Made by a program: the position numbers and the translations under genes
Notes under the pieces: generated by a model
Database searches by the model: none
Seen by the model: the letters and a program-made list of their open reading frames with translations, nothing else
What the model was told of the DNA's origin: nothing
In this document: positions 1 to 6,433 of the stretch, one piece after another
Position numbering within the stretch: position 1 is the stretch's first letter
Layout: every line of letters starts with the position of its first letter
Assembly: GCA_036787815.1 (NCBI GenBank)
Contig: DAIQOP010000054.1
Coordinates: 1-18,069 of the forward strand
Source of the DNA: DATBAK01 sp036787815
GTDB lineage: Bacteria; Actinomycetota; Acidimicrobiia; IMCC26256; PALSA-610
Direction of reading: 5' to 3'
DNA: 18,069 bases

Positions 1-1
1 G

Positions 2-1039
2 CGCGCGACGGCGGGCACCGTCCAGGGGCGGCGCACGACCCGCGACGACGGGCCGCCTCTCGCCGTGCCCGCCGCGCCGCCCGGCGGTGTCGCGCTCGCG
101 ACGCGGTGGGTGGAGCCCGCGTACCTCGAGCCCGACGCATCGTGGTGCGCGCCCGGCGGCGAGCCCGCGTCGCCGCTGGCGAACGGAGGCGCATTCGGAG
201 GGAAGACCGCGTCGATCGCGCCGGTCGTCGCCCGCGAGCTGGCGACGACGTTGGATCGCGCGGTTCGGGTCGTGCTCACGCGCGAAGACACCGTTCGACT
301 CGGGCCGAAGCGACCGCCGATCGCCGCGACCGCCCGGTACGGCACCGACGGCATCGTGATCGCGGGCCGGGTCGTCCGGGGCGGCGAAACCGCGTTCGCC
401 GGTTTGCCGTGCGCGTACGACGTGATGATCGACGCGCGCTGGGACGCCGTCGACGTCGCCGGGCCACCGGTGTCGAGCGAGCTCCGTGCGTCCGGTCTCG
501 CCGAGCAGTCGGTGTTGATCGAAGGCGCGCTCGCCGAAGCGGGCGTAGATCGCGCGTCGATCGTCTCCGACCGCGCGGGGCCGGTGCTGCTCGACACCGC
601 GGTCGTCGCGCGCTCGGGCGCGTGCGCGGGCGCGCGTGTCGCGATCGATCCCGAACGCGGGCTCCTCGAAGGAGTGGACGTGCGCGTCGCGGCCGGGGAT
701 CCGCTCGACGAGATCGTGCTGCGCTCCTACGCGCTCGGCGCGGTGCACATGGCGCTCGGATGGATGCTGTCGGAGGATCTCGCCGTCGATCGAGAGACCG
801 GCGAGGTGCTCGATCTCACGATCCGGTCGTTCGGCATCATCCGGGCCCGGGATCTCCCGCCGATCACCGTCAAGGTCGTCGACGACCCGGGGCCGCCGCT
901 CGCGCGTGCCTCCGACGCGGTGTTCGCGGCCGTCGCCGCCGCGACGTGGAACGCGCTCGCCGCGGCAGAGGGCGTCCGCCCCACAGCGCTGCCGGCGCGA
1001 GAGACGCGTGCCGCGCGCACCTTGCGCCGCGCGCTCTGA
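2..1039 (+). CDS. Molybdopterin-binding (xanthine dehydrogenase/CoxL-like) large subunit, 3' part, shortened and probably degenerate
   Basis: The reading frame is open to the left edge, so the N-terminus is missing; 345 residues remain. The motif GGAFGGK (bases about 185-205) is the molybdopterin-contact signature of the xanthine dehydrogenase/aldehyde oxidase/CO dehydrogenase large subunit, and the tail (DLPPITVKVVDDP, then an Ala-rich helix and GVRPTALP) matches the C-terminal end of that family. Family members catalyse hydroxylation of heterocycles or aldehydes, or CO oxidation, with FAD and 2Fe-2S subunits usually encoded alongside. Odd points: only about 285 residues follow GGAFGGK, where I would expect roughly 450-500; the glutamine-loop (GQG) motif is absent; and the place of the catalytic GVGE motif reads RASD. 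The usual arginine-rich 'YRGFG' segment is also altered (LRASG). It may be a non-catalytic or differently acting homologue. No FAD or FeS subunit is visible downstream; partners could lie to the left of the window. Confidence 0.7.
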   Translation, partial: RATAGTVQGRRTTRDDGPPLAVPAAPPGGVALATRWVEPAYLEPDASWCAPGGEPASPLANGGAFGGKTASIAPVVARELATTLDRAVRVVLTREDTVRLGPKRPPIAATARYGTDGIVIAGRVVRGGETAFAGLPCAYDVMIDARWDAVDVAGPPVSSELRASGLAEQSVLIEGALAEAGVDRASIVSDRAGPVLLDTAVVARSGACAGARVAIDPERGLLEGVDVRVAAGDPLDEIVLRSYALGAVHMALGWMLSEDLAVDRETGEVLDLTIRSFGIIRARDLPPITVKVVDDPGPPLARASDAVFAAVAAATWNALAAAEGVRPTALPARETRAARTLRRAL

Positions 1040-1065
1040 CTCCACGCCGGGGCCACGACGATCGG

Positions 1066-1071
1066 TAGGCT
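1066..1071 (+). promoter_or_regulatory. Candidate -10 element for a leaderless ridA transcript
   Basis: TAGGCT lies exactly six bases before the GTG at 1078. There is no Shine-Dalgarno sequence before that GTG. The same hexamer-to-start spacing recurs before four other genes in this window, which supports leaderless transcription. No convincing -35 element is visible. Confidence 0.45.
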
Positions 1072-1077
1072 CCGCCT

Positions 1078-1470
1078 GTGGCCGTCGAACCCCTGTCACC
1101 AGCCAGCGCACCCAAGGCGATGGGCCCGTATTCGCACGCGGTGCGGGCGGGGGAGTGGATCATCCTCTCCGGCCAGCTCGGGCTCGACCCGAAGAGCGGC
1201 GATCTGGCCGACGGTGCCGAGGCCCAGACCCGCCAGGCCCTCACCAACATCGCCGCGATCCTCGGCGACTGCGGGGCGTCGCTCACCGATGTCGCGAAGA
1301 GCCTCGTGTTCGTCACCGACCTCGCCGAGTTCGCGACGGTGAACGCGGTGTACGCGGAGGCGTTCGGATCGCACCGGCCGGCTCGATCGACGGTGCAGGT
1401 CGCCGCGTTGCCGGCGGGCGCGCAGGTGGAGATCGAAGTGTGGGCGTACGCCCCGGGAACGGGAGGCTGA
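1078..1470 (+). CDS. ridA: RidA/YjgF/UK114 family protein (enamine/imine deaminase)
   Basis: The 130-residue length and fold signature fit the RidA (YjgF/YER057c/UK114) family, cytosolic trimers that hydrolyse reactive enamine/imine intermediates released by PLP enzymes. Visible family marks are GPYSHAV (residues 16-22), SGQLGLDP (31-38), and the C-terminal block ARSTVQVAALPAGAQVEIE, which contains the key Arg103 that binds the substrate carboxylate and Glu120, the residue seen in deaminating members. Both being present suggests real imine deaminase activity rather than a non-catalytic paralogue. The GTG at 1078 gives the expected N-terminus and sits six bases after a TAGGCT hexamer, so translation may be leaderless. 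The next gene begins five bases after the stop, implying cotranscription. The exact substrate cannot be told from the sequence. Confidence 0.92.
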   Translation: MAVEPLSPASAPKAMGPYSHAVRAGEWIILSGQLGLDPKSGDLADGAEAQTRQALTNIAAILGDCGASLTDVAKSLVFVTDLAEFATVNAVYAEAFGSHRPARSTVQVAALPAGAQVEIEVWAYAPGTGG

Positions 1471-1475
1471 CGGCC

Positions 1476-1628
1476 GTGGCCGGAGCGATCATCATCCTCG
1501 TCGCGATGTTCGTCGTCGGCCCGATCGGCCTGTTCCTGGTCGGCGCGATCTGGAGCGCCCTCAACGGCTGGCTCCAAAGTGCCGACGCCGACGCCCGCGC
1601 CGAATCAGCGACGTCAGCCTCCGGCTGA
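1476..1628 (+). CDS. Small single-span membrane protein (50 aa)
   Basis: A 50-residue reading frame starts with GTG five bases after the ridA stop, preceded by a good Shine-Dalgarno sequence GGGAGG (1461-1466) at a nine-base distance. The first half (AGAIIILVAMFVVGPIGLFLVGAIW, about residues 2-26) is one long hydrophobic segment with a central Gly-Pro, and the second half is a short acidic/polar tail (SADADARAES). This is the layout of a small single-pass inner-membrane protein. The stop codon is inside the first of two tandem hairpins, so the gene ends the transcript. I do not recognise a named family and assign no function. The strong ribosome-binding site, operonic position and clean hydrophobic profile are the reasons for treating it as real. 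Confidence 0.6.
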   Translation: MAGAIIILVAMFVVGPIGLFLVGAIWSALNGWLQSADADARAESATSASG

Positions 1629-1652
1629 CGTCTGTTCAGCCTTCGGCTGAAC
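1610..1652. terminator. Two tandem hairpins between convergent genes, probable bidirectional terminator
   Basis: Stem 1 pairs 1610-1619 (GACGTCAGCC) with 1623-1632 across a TCC loop, a perfect 10-bp stem. Stem 2 pairs 1634-1641 (GTTCAGCC) with 1645-1652 across a TTC loop, a perfect 8-bp stem. The two share the core TCAGCC-TYC-GGCTGA. They lie between the stop of the small plus-strand gene and the stop of the minus-strand regulator (1655). No U-tract follows on either strand, so termination would not be of the classical intrinsic type. Confidence 0.65.
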
Positions 1653-1654
1653 CC

Positions 1655-2353
1655 CTATTCAGACCCGGTCCAGCGGGACTGGCCGAAGCGGTAGCCGACG
1701 GATCGAACCGTGTGGATCAGGTTGGCGTGCTCTTCGCCGAGCTTGGCCCGCAGGCGCCGCACGTGCACGTCGACCGTACGGGCGCCGCCGTAGTACTCGT
1801 AGCCCCACACCCGTGAGAGCAGCTGCTCGCGGGTGAACACCTTGCCGGGGTGGGTGACGAAGAACTTGAGGAGCTCGTACTCCATGTACGTGAGGTCGAG
1901 CGGGTGGCCGTCGACCATCGCCTGGTAGGTCTCGAGGTTCAGCGACAGCGACGTGTACGACACGATCTCGGGATGCGCACCGCGCCCGGCGCGGAACTGG
2001 AGGTGGCGCAGCCGGGCTTCGAGCTCGCGCGGGTGGAACGGCGAGAGGCAGAAGTCGTCGAAGAGGTCTTCGCGCAGCTCGAGCTCGGTGAGTTGGAGGC
2101 CGGTGACGAGCAGCAGGACCGCGCCGAGCGGCGTGTCGCCCTTGCGCAGCGACCGGCACACCGTGAACGCCGTCTCGGGCTCTTCGTCGGCGCAGATGAT
2201 GGCACCCGACCAGCCCTCGGCCGGCTCCTGCTGGGTGGCGACCGACGCGTTGGCCACCGCCTTCCAACGCAAGCCGGCGAGGTCAAGCGTCTGGGCGAGC
2301 AGCGCGGGTGGCGGGTCCGGAAAGACGAGCAGCGGGGCCATGATCGGGTCCAT
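1655..2353 (-). CDS. glnR: GlnR-like orphan OmpR-family nitrogen regulator with a degenerate receiver domain
   Basis: The 232-residue protein has an N-terminal receiver-like domain (about 5-120) and a C-terminal OmpR/PhoB winged helix (about 133-225). The DNA-binding part (LDLTYMEYELLKFF, VFTREQLLSRVWGYEYYGG, RTVDVHVRRLRAKLG) closely resembles remembered mycobacterial GlnR. The receiver lacks the phosphorylation pocket: no acidic pair near the N-terminus, no clear phospho-Asp in GAIICADEEP, and Ser104 replaces the invariant Lys (CLSPF rather than TKPF). This is typical of GlnR, which senses nitrogen status without a partner kinase. It lies five bases downstream of glnA2 in the same direction, so it is probably cotranscribed and translationally coupled. 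ATG 2353 and ATG 2341 are both possible starts; neither has a clear Shine-Dalgarno sequence, and I chose 2353 for its closeness to the glnA2 stop. GlnR identity rests on domain similarity plus context. Confidence 0.8.
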   Translation of the reverse strand: MDPIMAPLLVFPDPPPALLAQTLDLAGLRWKAVANASVATQQEPAEGWSGAIICADEEPETAFTVCRSLRKGDTPLGAVLLLVTGLQLTELELREDLFDDFCLSPFHPRELEARLRHLQFRAGRGAHPEIVSYTSLSLNLETYQAMVDGHPLDLTYMEYELLKFFVTHPGKVFTREQLLSRVWGYEYYGGARTVDVHVRRLRAKLGEEHANLIHTVRSVGYRFGQSRWTGSE

Positions 2354-2358
2354 TGTGC

Positions 2359-3684
2359 TCACAAACGGGGAAGGAAGCGCTCGAGCTCCCACGGCGTGAC
2401 GCCCACGATGTAGTCGTTCCACTCTTGGCGCTTGTTGCGGAGGAAGTACTCGAACACGTGCTCGCCGAGGGTCTCGGCCAGCAGCTCGGAGCCTTCCATC
2501 ACCTGAACCGCTTCCGCCAATGAAGTGGGCAGAGAGTCGATGTTCTCGGCGAGCCGCTCCTCCGGCGTCATCTCGAAGATGTTGTTGGTGGCCTCGGCCT
2601 CGAGCTCGTAGCCCTCGTCGATGCCCTTGAGGCCCGCGGCGAGGAGCACCGAGAACGCGAGGTACGGGTTGCAGCTCGGATCGGGCGCGCGGTACTCGAT
2701 GCGCGTCGACGTCTCCTTGCCGCGCTTGGGCAGCGGCAACCGCACGAGTGCGGAGCGGTTGTTGCGGGCCCAGCAGATGTAGACGGGCGCCTCGTACCCG
2801 ACCACGAGCCGCTTGTAGGAGTTCACCCACTGGTTCGTCACCGCGGTGATCTCACGCGCATGGTGCAGCAGCCCGGCGATGAAGTGCTTGCCGACCTTCG
2901 ACAGGCCGTACTCGTCGCCGGGGTCGTGGAACGCGTTCACGTCGCCCTCGAAGAGCGAGAGGTGCGTGTGCATGCCCGATCCGAACGCGCCCGAGATCGG
3001 CTTCGGCATGAACGTGGCGTAGACGCCGAGATCCTGCGCCACCTCCTTCACCACGAGGCGGAAGGTCATGACGTTGTCGGCCATGCTCAGCGCGTCGGTG
3101 TAGCGCAGGTCGATCTCGTGCTGGCTCGGGCCGTTCTCGTGGAAGCTGTACTCGACCGGAATCCCCATGGCTTCGAGCGTGAGGATCGTCTGCTTGCGCA
3201 GCTCCGAGACCATGTCGTGGGTCGTGAGATCGAAGAAGCCGGCGGAGTCGAGGGGCTCCGGGTGCTCCGACGACTTGAAGTAGAAGAACTCCATCTCGGG
3301 GGCGGTGAAGAAGGTGAAGCCCTTCTCACGCGCCCGTGCGAGGTTGCGCTTGAGCACGTAGCGGGGATCTCCGGCGAAGGGCTCCCCGTTGAAGTGCTCG
3401 ATGTCGCAGAACATGCGGGCCACGGGCGCGTCGCTGCCCCGCCACGGGAGCAGCTCGAACGTGGCCGGATCGGGGCGCGCGAGCACGTCGGCTTCCTGGA
3501 TCCGGCTGTAGCCCTCGATGGCCGAGCCGTCGAAGCTCATGCCCTCCTCGAGGGCGCCCTCGAGCTCGGCGGGGGTGATCGAGAACGACTTGAGCTGGCC
3601 CAGCACATCGGTGAACCAGAGCCGCACGAAGCGCACGCCGCGCTCCTCCACAGTGCGCAACACGTACTCGTCCCGGCGCTCCAT
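2359..3684 (-). CDS. glnA2: Glutamine synthetase type I, GlnA2-like, without an adenylylation tyrosine
   Basis: ATP-dependent ligation of glutamate and ammonia to glutamine, as a cytosolic dodecamer. At 441 residues it matches mycobacterial GlnA2 (Rv2222c, about 446) almost end to end, including the N-terminus (DEYVLRTVEERGVRFVRLWFTDVLG) and SMADNVMTFR. Visible catalytic features are FDGSAIEGY (51-59), the metal-binding APEMEF (128-133), FGSGMHTHLSL (234-244), NSYKRLVVGYEAP (288-300), RNNRSALVRLP (307-317) and APDPSCNPYLAF (333-344). The adenylylation site of GSI-beta enzymes is replaced by NNIFEMTPEE, with Phe370 where Tyr is needed, so GlnE should not modify it. Some GlnA2-like proteins act in polyamine or other amine ligation, so glutamine synthesis is likely but not certain. 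The ATG at 3684 has no Shine-Dalgarno sequence and sits six bases after a TACACT hexamer, suggesting a leaderless message. The regulator gene follows directly. Confidence 0.93.
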   Translation of the reverse strand: MERRDEYVLRTVEERGVRFVRLWFTDVLGQLKSFSITPAELEGALEEGMSFDGSAIEGYSRIQEADVLARPDPATFELLPWRGSDAPVARMFCDIEHFNGEPFAGDPRYVLKRNLARAREKGFTFFTAPEMEFFYFKSSEHPEPLDSAGFFDLTTHDMVSELRKQTILTLEAMGIPVEYSFHENGPSQHEIDLRYTDALSMADNVMTFRLVVKEVAQDLGVYATFMPKPISGAFGSGMHTHLSLFEGDVNAFHDPGDEYGLSKVGKHFIAGLLHHAREITAVTNQWVNSYKRLVVGYEAPVYICWARNNRSALVRLPLPKRGKETSTRIEYRAPDPSCNPYLAFSVLLAAGLKGIDEGYELEAEATNNIFEMTPEERLAENIDSLPTSLAEAVQVMEGSELLAETLGEHVFEYFLRNKRQEWNDYIVGVTPWELERFLPRL

Positions 3685-3690
3685 GTGACC

Positions 3691-3696
3691 AGTGTA
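3691..3696 (-). promoter_or_regulatory. Candidate -10 element for leaderless glnA2-glnR transcript
   Basis: On the minus strand TACACT is followed by six bases (GGTCAC) and then the glnA2 ATG, so transcription would begin at or next to the start codon. No -35 hexamer is evident at the expected distance (3714-3719 reads GGGGAA on this strand), which would fit dependence on an activator bound upstream. Confidence 0.5.
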
Positions 3697-3735
3697 GGGA
3701 CGAGCGCCTAGCGTTCCCCCCGCCGGAAGGCCTCA

Positions 3736-3773
3736 GTAACAGAGCGTTCACATAGGGGCAACGGGCGAGAAAT
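3736..3773. promoter_or_regulatory. Array of four GlnR-type half-sites between divergent gln operons
   Basis: Four pentamers occur at an exact 11-base period: GTAAC (3736-3740), TTCAC (3747-3751), GCAAC (3758-3762) and GAAAT (3769-3773), each separated by six bases. The described actinobacterial GlnR box alternates gTnAC and GaAAC with six-base spacers; the first, third and fourth elements match it in 5, 4 and 4 of 5 positions, and the second in 2. The array lies about 52-89 bases upstream of the glnA2 start and 78-115 upstream of the glnII start, so one array could serve both operons. GlnR binding is inferred from sequence and context. Confidence 0.6.
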
Positions 3774-3850
3774 CGGGGACCGAAAGGCTCCGACAGGTAT
3801 TCCTCCCGCGCACGGTTGACGAGCGCGGTTCGACGAGCGAGGAGCGTGGC

Positions 3851-4852
3851 GTGACGTTCAAGGCCGAATACATCTGGATCGACGGCACTCAGCCCACTGC
3901 ACGGCTGCGGTCCAAGACGAAGATCCTCGCCGATGGCGCAGACCTTCCCATCTGGGGCTTCGACGGTTCGAGCACCAATCAGGCGCCGGGCAAGGCGTCC
4001 GACTGCGTGCTGAACCCGGTGTTCTCGTGCCCCGACCCGCTGCGCGGCGGCGACGACGTGCTGGTGATGGCCGAGGTGCTGCTCACCGACATGACGCCGC
4101 ACGTCACCAACACGCGGTCGCTGCTCGTCCCGGTCGCCGAGAAGTACGCGGCGCACGAGCCGCTCTTCGGCATCGAGCAGGAGTACAACTTCTTCAAGGA
4201 GGGCCGTCCGCACGGCTTCCCGCTCGGCGGCTTCCCCGCACCGCAGGGCTTCTACTACTGCGGCGTCGGTGCCGACGAGGTGTTCGGGCGCGAGGTCGTC
4301 GAAGAGCACCTCGACGCGTGCCTCGCCGCGGGGCTCGGGATCTCGGGCATCAACGCCGAGGTCATGCCCGGCCAGTGGGAGTTCCAGGTCGGCCCGCTGG
4401 GCCCGCTCGCCGTCGCCGACGAGCTCTGGATGGCGCGGTGGTTGCTCTACCGCATCGCCGAGGACTACGGCATCACGGCCACGATCGACCCGAAGCCCGT
4501 CAAGGGTGACTGGAACGGCGCCGGTGCGCACACCAACTTCTCCACGAAGTCGATGCGCGCGTCGTACCCGCCGATCGTCGCGGCGTGCGAGGCGCTCGGC
4601 AAGAAGGCCGCCGAGCACGTCGAGAACTACGGCCACGGCATCGAGGACCGGCTCACCGGTCAGCACGAGACCGCGCCGTGGAACGAGTTCAGCTACGGCG
4701 TCTCCGACCGTGGTGCATCGGTGCGCATCCCGTGGCAGGTCGAGGTCGACGGCAAGGGCTACATCGAGGACCGCCGTCCGAACGCCAACATGGACCCGTA
4801 CGTGGTGACCCGGCTCATCGTCGACACCGTGTGCAGCGCTATCGACGCGTAG
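3851..4852 (+). CDS. glnII: Glutamine synthetase type II (eukaryotic-type, GlnII)
   Basis: The 333-residue length and motifs are those of GSII, the short decameric enzyme found in plants, animals, rhizobia, Frankia and Streptomyces. Visible in order: AEYIWIDG near the N-terminus, WGFDGSSTNQA (35-45), the metal-binding GIEQEYNFF (107-115), NAEVMPGQWEFQVGP (168-182), GDWNGAGAHTNFST (219-232), the substrate-binding loop ENYGHGIEDRLTGQHETAPW (258-277), DRGASVRIP (286-294) and YIEDRRPNANMDPY (304-317). All catalytic signatures look intact. It makes glutamine from glutamate, ammonia and ATP; GSII enzymes are not adenylylated and are usually controlled at transcription. The GTG at 3851 has a Shine-Dalgarno AGGAG (3840-3844) six bases upstream. 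It diverges from glnA2 over the half-site array and is followed by glnA after 48 bases, so the two probably share a transcript. Confidence 0.95.
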   Translation: MTFKAEYIWIDGTQPTARLRSKTKILADGADLPIWGFDGSSTNQAPGKASDCVLNPVFSCPDPLRGGDDVLVMAEVLLTDMTPHVTNTRSLLVPVAEKYAAHEPLFGIEQEYNFFKEGRPHGFPLGGFPAPQGFYYCGVGADEVFGREVVEEHLDACLAAGLGISGINAEVMPGQWEFQVGPLGPLAVADELWMARWLLYRIAEDYGITATIDPKPVKGDWNGAGAHTNFSTKSMRASYPPIVAACEALGKKAAEHVENYGHGIEDRLTGQHETAPWNEFSYGVSDRGASVRIPWQVEVDGKGYIEDRRPNANMDPYVVTRLIVDTVCSAIDA

Positions 4853-4900
4853 GGCCACGTCTGATCTGATTCAGGCCGGCACCCCCACGGAGGTTTCGGC

Positions 4901-6337
4901 ATGGAGCAACGCACGGCGAGCGACGTCCTGAAGCTGGTCAAGGAAGCGGGCATCGAGGTGATCGATGTCCGCTTCTGCGACCTGCCGGGCCTGATGCAGC
5001 ACTTCTCGATCCCGGCCCACGAGCTGACGGCCGACGTGTTCGAAGAGGGCCTCGGATTCGACGGTTCGTCGATCCGCGGATTCCAGGAGATCCAGGAATC
5101 CGACATGCTCCTGATCCCCGACCCGAACACCGCGGTCGTCGACCCGTTCACCGAGCACGCCACGCTCGACATCAACTGCTTCGTGCGCGACCCGCTCACG
5201 GGCGAGTCGTACACGCGCGACCCGCGCTACATCGTGCAGAAGGCCGCGGCGTACCTCGCGAGCACCGGGCTGGCCGACACCGCGTACTTCGGGCCGGAGG
5301 CCGAGTTCTACATCTTCGACTCGGTGCGGTTCGATCAGAACCAGTTCTCGGGCTACTACTTCGTCGACTCGGTCGAGGGAGTGTGGAACTCGGGTCGTGA
5401 GCGCGAGCTCGACGGCAGCCCCAACCTCGGGTACAAGCCGCGGTACAAGGAGGGCTACTTCCCTGTTCCGCCGATGGACCAGTTCCAGGACCTGCGCTCC
5501 GAGATGATGCGCGTGCTGGAGCAGGTCGGTATCCCGATCGAGGTGCAGCACCACGAGGTCGGCACCGCGGGGCAGGCCGAGATCGACATGCGCTTCGACA
5601 CCATCACGACGATGGCCGACAAGCTGATGCTCTACAAGTACGTGGTCAAGAACGTGGCGCGCAAGCGCGGCTATTCGGTCACGTTCATGCCGAAGCCGAT
5701 CTTCATGGACAACGGATCCGGCATGCACGTGCACCAGTCGCTGTGGAAGGGCGGCGAACCGCTCTTCTTCGACGAGGCCGGCTACGCGGGCCTCTCCGAC
5801 ATGGCGCGGTGGTACATCGGCGGTCTCCTCGCGCACGCGCCCGCGATCTGCGCGTTCGCGAACCCCACCACCAACTCGTACAAGCGGCTCGTTCCGGGTT
5901 ACGAGGCTCCCGTCAACCTCGTGTACTCGCAGCGCAACCGCTCGGCGTCGGTGCGCATCCCGCTGTACTCGAAGAGCCCGAAGGCGAAGCGGCTCGAGTT
6001 CCGTTGCCCCGACCCGTCGTGCAACCCGTACCTCGCGTTCTCCGCGATGCTCATGGCCGGTCTCGACGGGATCCAGAACCGCACCGAGCCCCCGCCCCCC
6101 GTCGACAAAGACCTCTACGACCTGCCGCCGGAGGAGCTCGCGAAGGTGCCGCAGGTGCCGGGCTCGCTCAACGAGAGCCTCGCGGCGCTCGCGGCCGACC
6201 ACGACTTCCTGCTGAAGGGCAACGTGTTCACCCCCGACGTGATCGACACCTGGATCGCGTACAAGCAGGTGCGCGAGATCGACGCCGTGCAACTCCGCCC
6301 GCACCCGTGGGAGTTCTACCTCTACTACGACATCTGA
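4901..6337 (+). CDS. glnA: Glutamine synthetase type I (GSI-beta), adenylylatable GlnA1
   Basis: Main nitrogen-assimilation glutamine synthetase, a cytosolic dodecamer. The 478-residue length equals that of mycobacterial GlnA1 and it carries the GSI-beta insertion. Visible: FDGSSIRGF (53-61), metal-binding GPEAEFYIFD (131-140), the HHEVGTAGQAEIDMRFD block, MPKPIFMDNGSGMHVHQSLW, NSYKRLVPGYEAPVNL, RNRSASVRIP and CPDPSCNPYLAF. The adenylylation motif DLYDLPPEE is present with Tyr406 (bases 6116-6118), so activity should be controlled by the GlnE encoded at 10478-13258. A Shine-Dalgarno GGAGG (4889-4893) lies seven bases before the ATG. It follows glnII in the same orientation with a 48-base gap and no obvious terminator, so an operon is likely. 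No clear terminator hairpin is seen in the 96 bases before the next gene. Confidence 0.97.
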   Translation: MEQRTASDVLKLVKEAGIEVIDVRFCDLPGLMQHFSIPAHELTADVFEEGLGFDGSSIRGFQEIQESDMLLIPDPNTAVVDPFTEHATLDINCFVRDPLTGESYTRDPRYIVQKAAAYLASTGLADTAYFGPEAEFYIFDSVRFDQNQFSGYYFVDSVEGVWNSGRERELDGSPNLGYKPRYKEGYFPVPPMDQFQDLRSEMMRVLEQVGIPIEVQHHEVGTAGQAEIDMRFDTITTMADKLMLYKYVVKNVARKRGYSVTFMPKPIFMDNGSGMHVHQSLWKGGEPLFFDEAGYAGLSDMARWYIGGLLAHAPAICAFANPTTNSYKRLVPGYEAPVNLVYSQRNRSASVRIPLYSKSPKAKRLEFRCPDPSCNPYLAFSAMLMAGLDGIQNRTEPPPPVDKDLYDLPPEELAKVPQVPGSLNESLAALAADHDFLLKGNVFTPDVIDTWIAYKQVREIDAVQLRPHPWEFYLYYDI

Positions 6338-6421
6338 GCAGCGCGGCGGCGTCACCCCGGAGCGCCCTGAATCTCCTCGGAGCCCTCAACCTCTTCACAC
6401 CCACCGTCGCAGGTCGGCCGT

Positions 6422-6427
6422 TACATT
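6422..6427 (+). promoter_or_regulatory. Candidate -10 element for a leaderless membrane-protein gene
   Basis: TACATT is followed by six bases and then the ATG at 6434, the same geometry as at glnA2, ridA and nadE. There is no Shine-Dalgarno sequence before that ATG. A -35 element is not recognisable. Apart from this element, bases 6338-6433 show nothing I can name. Confidence 0.45.
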
Positions 6428-6433
6428 CGGTTG

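Noticed and set aside
636..1475. A long plus-strand frame running through the molybdopterin gene and ridA into the 50-residue peptide.
   Set aside because: Its upstream part is an out-of-frame reading of two real genes; only the end, from GTG 1476 with its own ribosome-binding site, looks coding.
2354..2830. N-terminal extension of the regulator frame to base 2830.
   Set aside because: The extension lies inside the glnA2 coding sequence in another frame and gives Arg-rich sequence; the receiver-like domain starts at about 2341-2353.
3816..3821. TTGACG as a -35 element for glnII.
   Set aside because: At a 17-base spacer the -10 position would fall on the ribosome-binding site (about 3839-3844), with no TAnnnT there.
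3326..4858. A 510-codon minus-strand frame opposite glnII and the gln control region.
   Set aside because: It is a shadow of glnII and glnA2, reads through the divergent promoter, and has no domain signature.
4871..6355. A 494-codon open frame on the minus strand opposite glnA.
   Set aside because: It is the antisense shadow of an intact, strongly recognisable GSI gene; long antisense frames are expected in DNA this GC-rich, and its translation is rich in Arg, Val and His with no family motif.
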